64,000 nt of DNA from Malachius bipustulatus (Eukaryota; Arthropoda; Insecta; Coleoptera; Melyridae), in assembly GCA_910589415.1 (NCBI GenBank), contig OU342636.1:4818437-4882436 (forward strand), in the 5' to 3' direction. A program made the position numbers and the translations under genes. How positions within the stretch are numbered: the stretch's first letter is position 1; every line of letters begins with the position of its first letter. This document shows, piece after piece, positions 24,159-32,944 of this stretch. Below the pieces are notes generated by a model. It did no database searches, was not told where the DNA came from, and worked only from the letters and a program-made list of their open reading frames with translations.

Positions 24159-25714
24159 GGATCGCAAAATAATGATAAAATATAAAAGGTGTGTCCCTAG
24201 CATGTTTAGAATGATACAATAATATAAAATATGAGAAAGAAATCCTTTATGGTTTGTTAATCCATTTCTAATAAAAAACATGCACGTGTATGAGAGATGT
24301 GATTAAATAAGATCGTTAAGATATAGCCCCTCGTAGGTACCTATCTACCTACAGGAATGTGAAGTTGAATTTTTCAATAAATTTTACTTTAAACCAATTT
24401 AGAATTAACCCTTATTTTATAAATTATCCCTTAATCAAAACTCATTATTTAGAAAAGGTGAAATGAATTAATTTAAACAAAATCAGTTGAATGAACTGTA
24501 GGTAAAAAATAAAGCATGGCATTTAAAACGTGATGAGGTTCAACCCTTTTGACTACAATAATTTAGAAATAAATAAAGATCGGAAATAATAATAATCAAT
24601 AATCGAAGCAAGCATTCTCACAAATGAAATAAAGTCACATGAGGTTTTATGTACAAATTAGTTCAATCAAAATAAATAAATTGTTTAAATAATTTCATGA
24701 ATAAAAGAATGAGAAAAGAAATGGTAACGAGTAAAAAGAAAGGTTAAATAAGTGAGCAGTGTGAATATCGTTAAAATAGAATGTGCTTCGATAAAATAAT
24801 AATAACCACAATAATATTAGTCAAAAGGCATGTGCAATTTCAAGATTACAATAAATAAATAATTAGCTAAAATTCAAGTATAAGTTTCTCAAAAAGTAAC
24901 AAACTGTTAGGTTAATTTGAATAATGTAAATGAGATCGAGCATGTCTCTACGGTTAGAAATTAATTCACTGAAAATATCTAATTCATGAAATGTGGTAGT
25001 GGTCACGTTTTTAAACAATTTGAAATTAGACAATAAAATAAAATATTGAAACTAGCATGTCGCTGAACGTATTGAAATAAACTTATTAAACTGTTACTGC
25101 AGGTGCGTTTGAGTATCTACATGGGGGCCCTGTTTTAAAATTCTTTCAATTACAAAACGTGAAGTTTCAAATTATACATGCTGGATGTAATAAAATATAA
25201 GCTATCTCCTTTCGTTTGAATACAAAACAATTATTTAAAAATTAATGTGGCTCTGCTTGAATAATTAATTAGCTTGACCAAACACGTGTTTTACATGAGT
25301 CTTTTTCTAAATAAACAAATTGAAACCAAATTGAATACAAACAAATAAACTAAACGATATGATCTGATCTCTTGAGATATCACAATGCCTAACAGATATT
25401 AATAAATTAGGATAAACAGTACTCACATGGGCTTTGTTTGGATTCGATTGTTTAAAAATAAATAATGAAGAGCACCCCAGCTGATCGAACCCTCTGACCT
25501 TCACTCTCTGACGGTTGAAAAATAAGTGAACATGACTAGTGACTACTGAGTGTGACTTCAATTCTCGCTAACATGTGGTTTAATGACATTGACAGAACTG
25601 ACGTTTCTAGCTTTGAAAGCTTGACAAATAAAAAATAAAAATTGGGTGCGTTTCTCAGCTCTAAAGTTTACAATTTGAACCATGCGCAGTTGTTATATAG
25701 ATCGGTTCTCTTCA
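24159..25714 (+). repeat. 3' LTR of element L, right half
   Basis: Repeats 13835-15390 with four visible substitutions (near 25188, 25240, 25482 and 25701). With 16940-18495 it totals 3112 bp, exactly the length of the 5' LTR. Confidence 0.92.
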
Positions 25715-25718
25715 CCCC

Positions 25719-26546
25719 TTTCCTTTTTTTTCAAAAAAAACGGAGAAGGTCGAAACTGACGGCCGAGAGACATTTTTGCTTTTTTCTCTAACGACTTTCG
25801 ATGCAACACGAAGTCACTTATTATTATCGTAAATTTCTTAAATTATATTACCTAAATTTCTTTCCAAAGCCATTATTTAAAAAAATGGGTAAGTCAACGT
25901 AGACGATTACAGCGATCGAAAAGTTAATAAATATTCACTGTTTATTTCTAGCTTTTTGGATATAATTTCGAATTTTCTCTTCGCCATTTTCTCCGTGCAG
26001 CGGCGGCCATATCTGTTCAACCGAACATTTCCGCAATTTTAGGCTTCAATATCCCGTTACCACGGCCCTGCAGCCCCCAGATACGTCTCGGTACTGCCGA
26101 ACTCCCAACCAAGGAGACTCACCTGAATTACGTCTACCTATGCCCGTCGGATGACGAGAAATCGAATGGTGCTAGAAGGTCAGCCCTATAAGTACTCTCA
26201 GAACTCAAAAAAAGAGAAAACTTGTAAGTCTGTTTAATTAATAATTCTTCGCCTTTTTAAAGGCGACGTGCCCTTCTCCAAAATCTCAGGGCACGTTCGC
26301 TCACCCCTCTTTCTCATTTTCTTCGTTTAACCACGAGATTTTGGTGGCATCCCAATAAGTTACCTATTAAAGTTCAGAAAACAGAAAAGAGCAAACAGCA
26401 GTGGGGATGGAACTCTCTCGTCAATCGACGAAAAATCTGAGCTGGTTGCTGAGAGGTTTCCCGTCGGTTATCCCGCACATTTATTAAATTTTACAAAATC
26501 TAATTATCTAAAGGAAGTAAAAACAACAAAAACCGAACCCCCCACA
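25719..26546 (+). repeat. 3' LTR of Gypsy A, right piece (internally deleted)
   Basis: Continues the LTR broken at 12278. It matches 4089-5218 except that about 4614-4925 is replaced by a short filler (about TCGCCTTTTT) next to AAAGGCGACG. It ends CCCACA before the ATCT duplication. Confidence 0.9.
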
Positions 26547-26550
26547 ATCT

Positions 26551-27719
26551 CAAAATAAATAATCAGCTGTTCTCCTGTCTCCACTCACAGATATTACACC
26601 ACTTTATATTGTCTATACTTCACTGAGTCACAATTCACTATATACCACCACTGGCTACTACTGTCTTCCTTACTCTGTATACTTCGACTTCAGCTTTCAC
26701 ATCCAAGACACTGTGACTGCTAGAGCGCCGAGAGCTCCGCCTTTATATCTCTGGCCGTGGAGACTAGAAATGTCAGATAGTTCATCAACAGTGGAACACG
26801 GAACTATTCTGGTATTTAGTAGAACACACACTGGTTGTCAATGTTGTCGCGAAAGTGTCATTTCCATGAATTTCAATCATAAAAATTGAGGAAGGAAATT
26901 CCACAAAAAAATTTGTGTATACTGCGGCCGCAAAAGTGCTCGAGATTGCCTTGCCTCAGCGGCAATTTTCCTCTGGATACGTTAAAGAATTAATTTGAAC
27001 ATCAACTCCATTTTTGTGAAAATTGAGTTAGGTGTGTTAATTGGTTCTGACATGCATTTTCTACTGAAAAACATGGTAAAAATGCCGTTTTTCCAACGAG
27101 AAATGCCGTAAAACTTCATCTTAGTATTAGACAATTTACATTCCTTACTAAAAAGATGTTAAGATGCTTGTAAAGAACACCGTATCTATCATGTTCGTAG
27201 TCAGAAATACCGTATCTCCATCACTCAGTAATTCAAAATGCCGTAGGTCCGGACATACGGTGTTTTGATTAAGCATTGGCCGGTTTACCCATTGAATAAA
27301 GAAGAAAATTTATTCAATGTGTTTACCAGCCATCATAACCAAGTTTATTTTGCAGTAGGATGTATTATTATATACCGTCTTTCTGTCATTTAAAGTGGGT
27401 TACTAAGTCAGCTTCTTTACACTATAGCAACGCAACAACCAACTTGCGTTATTTTTTGCAAGCATTTCCCTACCATTTCGACCTCGTTGAACTAGCAGCT
27501 GCCAAGGCCCTCGTACCATCCATCATTCGAGTTATTTTAGTTGACGAGAACGGGTCGTTGTTGAGATAAAAGTGCAGCTAGTGTTGAGACGTAAAAATTT
27601 ATTGTAATTGAATAGATGAAGTTGTTTTAAGTATAAAGGTAAGATTAATAATATTAAATACCAATTAAAAGTAACGCCTACTGATAAAATTGAATTTTAT
27701 TTAGGGCAAAAAATTGCAA
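26551..27719. other. No gene seen
   Basis: Unique-looking sequence. 26680-26770 has a GC-richer stretch. 27080-27380 has a cluster of short repeats of the type ATGCCGT/ACCGTATC (27081, 27104, 27179, 27207, 27239, inverted at 27258). The only frame (27360-27569, 69 codons) has no recognisable motif. Confidence 0.4.
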
Positions 27720-29010
27720 TCATGGCTATGGAAACCAAGAAACCTCAAGATGTTGATTTAGCAAGAAAATATTTAGGTAATAAATTTCCCAAACACGTGT
27801 AACCATATCTGAGGACTATGAAGGAATATTCAAAAAATATTTGATAATGCAGAATACTACCAGTGAATTTTTTGTGATGCAAGTGCTATCTTATACATCG
27901 ATCTTCATGTGTGCTCGAAAAAAAAATTTTTGGAGTAGAAAGAGTCCTGAAATTTATTGCTGATATACTGAATGACATTGTAGCTGGAGTAATAGAAATT
28001 TTGCAGTTTAATATCAATGAGATTCCGATATTGGATGAAAATTTTCAGCCGCTATTGACATCATTTCAAGAAACAAATATTTCAATAGAAATAGTAGATA
28101 TGTTGGAAAATAGCGATTCAAATGAAATGCAAAACGAAAATGATATATTTCTAGCAGATAGCACAATTACGAAATCTGGAAACGAAAGAAAACGAAGAAA
28201 ATATTAAAAAAGTAAAACTGAAAGAAAAAACTATTGTTTGGAAATGAAAAAACAAAGACATTCAGTTAAGTGTCTTTGTCACCAGTGTAATAAGAAATGT
28301 ACTCAAAATATTTTAGAGGAGACGAGAGTAGATTTGAACAGCTACTACTGGAATCTCAACTTGAAATAACAGAGGGTATATATTTCTAGTCATACTGAGA
28401 AAAAATGTGTGAATAGGAGAAGAACGGAGAAAGACAATGAACCTATTAGGCAAAAAGTATTTATTATTACCTGAAAAATAAAGATGGATCACGGAAGCAA
28501 GTATGCAAGAAGTTTTTCGTAACAAGAATGGAATATAGAAAAGATGCTGCAAAACCAAACAACACCAATTATTCTGGCGATATGGAAAAAGTGATTATGC
28601 TAGCACGCTTAGAAATGTTCAAGTCAGCAATATTCACTACCAGAATTATCGCTTTTAATGAATCATTTGTTCGATTAGGAAATATGAAAAAAACTTCACC
28701 CTTCATTGTACTATGGCATGAAGGAAACATCTGGAAGGAAGATTTGGCAAGTACATTTTACCACTTTTTTATTTTTACCCGAGATGCTGAAGAAGTTGTT
28801 CTATGGCTTGATAACTGTGTGCGGGGCAGAATAAAAACTGGCGCCTGTTTTCAATGTACATTTACCTAATAAACTCTAAAGAAATATCAACTGAAACCAT
28901 TGTAATCAAATACTTTGAAGTTGGTCACACCTTTATGTCCGCTGATAGTTTCCACCATCAGGTTGAAATGACCCAGATTGCCTTTACAAATGTCAATGCG
29001 CATGTTAAAA
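27720..29010 (+). pseudogene. Decayed DDE-transposase-like gene
   Basis: Pieces in several frames read in order as one protein. From about 28190: KRRKYSKSKTERKN, then CLCHQCNKKCTQN, a basic stretch, and at 28528-28869 a frame with MLARLEMFKSAIFTTRI, VLWHEGN, EEVVLWLDNC. About 28900-28970 continues with KYFEVGHTFMSADSFHHQV. The combination WHEG, LWLDNC (a probable catalytic Asp) and HTFMSAD-x2-HH is one I recall from a large group of uncharacterised insect and cnidarian proteins that look transposase-derived. Several frameshifts and stops are present. The superfamily is not certain. Confidence 0.5.
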
Positions 29011-29449
29011 TCTAAAACGTAGAGTTTCTACCATTCACTGATATTCTATGGATTCAAATGTCAGTCGTCAAGCTTTCATATTTAGATACGTCAAAATGTC
29101 ACTGTCAGTTTCCTCTTGGTAACATGGCGGATCCAGCGGAAATAGGATGGAAGGCTAATGTAAATTAAATGACAAAATAATGATCGACATATTAATGATC
29201 TAAAGAGGCTATAAATAGGGGTGGAGTACCCCAAGAACGGGATATTTTGTTAGCAGCGTTTCCTGGATAGACGACCACATCAAGTTAGCAGCGATTTTTA
29301 TTTAAAGGTTACCTCGTGCTCGAGCGTTGCTTCCAAACCGAAAACAAAAAGCTTTGTTGTTATTCTTGTAAGTACAATGAATAAACTGTTATTTATTATT
29401 GTTGAATTTTTATGTCTGTTTAACATTACCCAAGTAAGTACCTACATAC
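29011..29449. other. No gene seen
   Basis: Sequence between the decayed transposase and the old LTR fragment. No frame or repeat boundary could be supported. Confidence 0.35.
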
Positions 29450-29882
29450 CTACGATATAATTATTAATTTGATCATCCAAAAGCAAAATTATTAATCTTT
29501 CAATACAATAGGGTTGAATTTTGTCACGTTTTTAATGCCATGCTTTATTTTTACCTGCAGATTTGTTCAAATTAACTTATTTCACATTTTCTAAATAATG
29601 AGTTTTGATTAAGGGATAATTCTAAATTGGTTTAAAGAAAGTTTATTAAATAATTAACTTCTACATTCCTGTAGGTACCTATGAGGATTATAATTAACGA
29701 TCTTATTTTAATCACACTTCTCATACACGTGCAGGGTTTTTGTTAGAAATGGATTAACAAACTATAAAGGATTTCTTCCTCATATTTTATATTTAATGTA
29801 TCATTCTAAACATGTGCTAGGATCACCTTTTATATGTATTTTATTGTAGTGTACGAACCACATGGTACCTACCGCTCTATTT

Positions 29883-30269
29883 ATTATATTATTATTCTTG
29901 TATTGGTTTTTAGGTTCTCTCAGGCTTACTTTTGTAATTATTAATAAATAGTTGACGTTTCGGGATTGATTAATCCCTTGATCACATATTTAATTAATAA
30001 AATAGATACAATAAAAATTATTTTAGTAAAATGAAAATATAAAAGTATGACATTTACAAGTCAAAATCTAAAAATGATTTTTAGATTTTGACTTGTAAAT
30101 GTCATACTTTTATATTTTCATTTTACTAAAATAATTTTTATTGTATCTATTTTATTAATTAAATATGTGATCAAGGGATTAATCAATCCCGAAACGTCAA
30201 CTATTTATTAATAATTACAAAAGTAAGCCTGAGAGAACCTAAAAACCAATACAAGAATAATAATATAAT
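29883..30269. repeat. Perfect 387-bp palindrome inside a 12-bp-TSD insertion (Penelope-like candidate)
   Basis: The two 193-nt arms are exact reverse complements around one G at 30076. On the right a 42-nt tail (30270-30311) follows. The flanking sequence GCTCTATTTATT occurs at 29874-29885 and again at 30312-30323, once in intact L LTRs, so about 426 bp were inserted with a 12-bp target duplication. Each arm carries a GAAACGTC box next to a 6-bp hairpin (GGGATT/AATCCC) preceded by GTGATCA, resembling a hammerhead ribozyme core. Inverted terminal copies, a short tail, variable duplication and hammerhead-like motifs are known of Penelope-like elements; the assignment is inference. Confidence 0.6.
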
Positions 30270-31440
30270 TCATCTATACGGCATAATTGGTTCAATATTT
30301 ACAATTTTCTAGCTCTATTTATTTATTTATTTTACAATTCATGCCTGCATTTATTAACCCGTGTGTGTCAAAATGTTTATTTAATTCTTCTACATTTATT
30401 TTATGATAATTTACTGAGAACGTAACCAAACCGAATCATTTATCGAACTAACCATTTTGTGTATCTCCAAAATAATGTTTAGTCGACTCGCTTCATTCTT
30501 ATTGTATATGTTCTAACCACTTTCTAACCATCAATAATTGCTACTAACCACATTTTATAACCATGTACCTACTTATTATGTTTTTCCATGCTTTTAACTC
30601 ATGTCACATGTTCGCTCTTTATTCTCATTTTACCTACCGTTTATTTGATCGCTTACTTAATCGATGTCTTATTTAAATTGTCTACCGAACATTCTTGATT
30701 TAATTATTGATTATTGACTTATACTCTTTTGATTATTTATTTATATTTCATGAACATATTCATTCAACAAAACTGTCCAATAGATTATTGTTTATCTTGA
30801 TTTCAAATTGATCTTTGTAAATGAAAAGTCAGGTTCTCTTATTTTTCTGTGAAATCAATCAACGTAAAAGTCATTTCTCATTCTTCGACAAACACAATTC
30901 AAAAGGGTGGATCATTTTGATTGATAATTGTTTACCGAACTGTTGAACTAAGAATGTATGAGCCTTATGTGAATCTAACTAACATTTTCGTCCTTGCCTG
31001 GGGGGCCATGTAAACAGCCAACGGGTAGCTTCCTAGTCGGACCCCGGATAAAAGGGGCCTCTCCAACTCAATAGGCGGGTAGTTTCCTTGCAGGACCCCG
31101 TTACACTGTCTTACTAACAAAACCCATTTCCACTGAAATCTGGAAACCCCAGCTTTCAGTGGTAATGCTTCTGTTTAAAATGATTCGCGCAAATGAGTCA
31201 TGAAAGAGGGTTCATTAATCTTGGTGACAGTTGTCGAGACGATTGATCTATCAAACCACCGTTGATTCTTTTCATTTCGGGATAATGATCGAGGTTTTCT
31301 CGGCCACGCTCTTTTACTCGTGAATCCCAGCGAGCGTAATAAAGGCACTGCTAGGTTTCTCTTAGAATAAAGTAGGTGTTTTTGAAATTCTTTTGTTTTA
31401 CTAATCTCCAATCTCCCACCTTTTGCTTCATGTCTGTATA

Positions 31441-32318
31441 CAGGGTGTCCCAGCTTATTCGAAGCGGTCTCTGTAGGCCAAACGATGAACTTTTTCAAAA
31501 AACTTTTTGAAAATTCAAGTACAGAGTCACAATGGCCATAATTTAAAATTATTTTGGAGTATACAGATGGTCCCATATGACAGTGACATATCAAAGTTAT
31601 GTTTTTTTTAAATGGAAAGCTCCTATGTTATTGCATTTTTAGATTGTCTGAGAAGAAAAAATAAGATTGGCTTTCACAGTTGGTGTTTAAATTCAGAAGT
31701 TTTTGAGTTATAAACAAGTGAAAATCGTCATTTTTCAAGTTCAAGGCCCTGTACAACGAAAACGACTAAAGATAGAGAAAAACGGCTTACATGTTCCTAT
31801 TTTAACTTTTCATGTACTATCCTATGGTATAGAAACATTTGTACTTTCTGTGATTTTTTTATTTGGTGACGCGTGGAGAAATCTCAAAATTTTTCAAATT
31901 TTTTATCACCCTGTATAAACATTTCATCTACATCATAGGATAGTAAATGAAAAGTTAAAATAGGGACATGTAAGCCGTTTTTCTCTATCTTCAGTCGTTT
32001 TCGTTGTACAGGGCCTTGAACTTGAAAAATGACGATTTTCACTTGTTTATAACTCAAAAACTTCTGAATTTAAACACCAACTGTAAAAGCAAATCTTATT
32101 TACTCTTCTCAGACAATCTAAAAATGCGATAACATAGGAGCATTCCATTTAAAAAAACATAACTTTGATATGCCACTGTCATATGGGACACCCTGTATAC
32201 TCCAAAATAATTTTAAATTATGGCCATTGTGATTCTGTACTTGAATTTGCAAAAAATTTTTGGAAAAAATCCTTCGTTTGGCCTACAGAGACCGCTTCGA
32301 ATAAGCTGGGACACCCTG
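31441..32318. mobile_element. Fold-back DNA element, 878 bp, TIR CAGGGTGTCCCAGC
   Basis: The left end (31441) and right end (32318) are long inverted repeats of about 390 bp each around a spacer near 31830-31935. It is flanked by TA (or TATA), and the surrounding LTR copy gives the empty site (TCTGTGTATAAAAG in L). It encodes nothing recognisable. TA targets suggest mobilisation by a Tc1/mariner-type transposase. Confidence 0.8.
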
Positions 32319-32944
32319 TATAAAAGAACCAATAACAAGGTAAGAGGTTACTACGAACATAACGGAAGGTCCAAACAAGGTGAAAAACTAGACGAATACG
32401 AGCCCAGGTAAATCACGAGCCAAGGTAAAACAACGATCACAAACGTAAGTAAGTAATGTCGGCCATTTTATTTGAAAATCAGGGCGGGTTAATCTTTAAA
32501 TTCAAACATCCAAGAATTCAGGGCGGGGAAACCTCAAATTCAAATCAAGCATTTAGAGCGGGAATCCAAACAGTCATTCATGACAGACAAGTTGACTTTT
32601 CAAACGTCAAAGAGGTTCTTCTTTTTCAGTCATTCAATTCAAGGGGGCCACATTACTGAATTTACTGCGCGTGACGCAGGATCTCAATTTTTTAAAGGTA
32701 GGTTACACTACAAGGTGGAAGTTGGATTAAGAAAGAAACCCTAAGTTTATGACTTCCAAGACTTTGTCAACGTTGTTAGAGACTGTAATTCAAAAAGAAA
32801 CGTAATTAAAGAAATGTCTTATTTAGATTTTCGTCGATGGCCGGATTTGTCTTCCTCATAAAAAAAAAAAAAAAAGAGTAGCCACACACCATATATCTCG
32901 GATTTTATGGTTCCATATGGTAGGACTCTAATGTCTATCACAGC

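Larger units (their letters stand above)
12279..25714 (+). mobile_element. Large non-coding LTR element 'L' (LARD-like), nested in A
   Basis: Inserted in the 3' LTR of A with a 4-bp duplication CCCC (12275-12278, 25715-25718); the empty site is visible at 4083-4088. It starts TGTAGTG and ends TCTTCA. Two LTRs of exactly 3112 bp (12279-15390; 16940-18495 plus 24159-25714) flank only 1549 bp of internal DNA. About five differences separate the LTRs. Its own length is 7773 bp once the BEL insert is removed. No retroviral protein motif is found, so it must depend on enzymes of another element. A decayed antisense copy of part of the LTR lies at 29450-32712, so it is a repeat family. Confidence 0.9.
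3881..26546 (+). mobile_element. Gypsy-type LTR retrotransposon 'A', split by a nested insertion
   Basis: The element runs from TGTAACG at 3881 to ..CCCACA at 26546, flanked by the 4-bp duplication ATCT (3877-3880 and 26547-26550). Its own DNA is 3881-12278 plus 25719-26546, about 9.2 kb; 12279-25714 is a nested element with its own CCCC duplication. Order: LTR, primer-binding site, leader, gag, pol (PR-RT-RH-IN), long 3' UTR, polypurine tract, LTR. Gag has a frameshift and pol an in-frame TGA, so this copy is defective. The two LTRs differ at only about one base where they align, but the 3' LTR is about 302 bp shorter. No env-like frame is seen between pol and the 3' LTR. Confidence 0.9.
29450..32712 (-). 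repeat. Old, truncated antisense copy of the element L LTR
   Basis: Read on the minus strand from 32712 it starts TGTAGTGTAACCTACC and follows the L LTR with frequent substitutions, through GCAGTAAATTCAGTAATGTGG (32640-32675) and AGTTAGATTCACATAAGG (about 30960-30985), to the equivalent of about LTR base 1950 near 29510. The remaining third of the LTR and all internal sequence are missing. Two later insertions lie in it: 31441-32318 and about 29886-30311. The greater divergence shows this family has been active over a long time. Confidence 0.8.

Noticed and set aside
31175..31594. 139-codon minus-strand frame
   Set aside because: It runs across the boundary between the old L-LTR copy and the fold-back element, so it cannot be an ancient gene; the text has no family resemblance.
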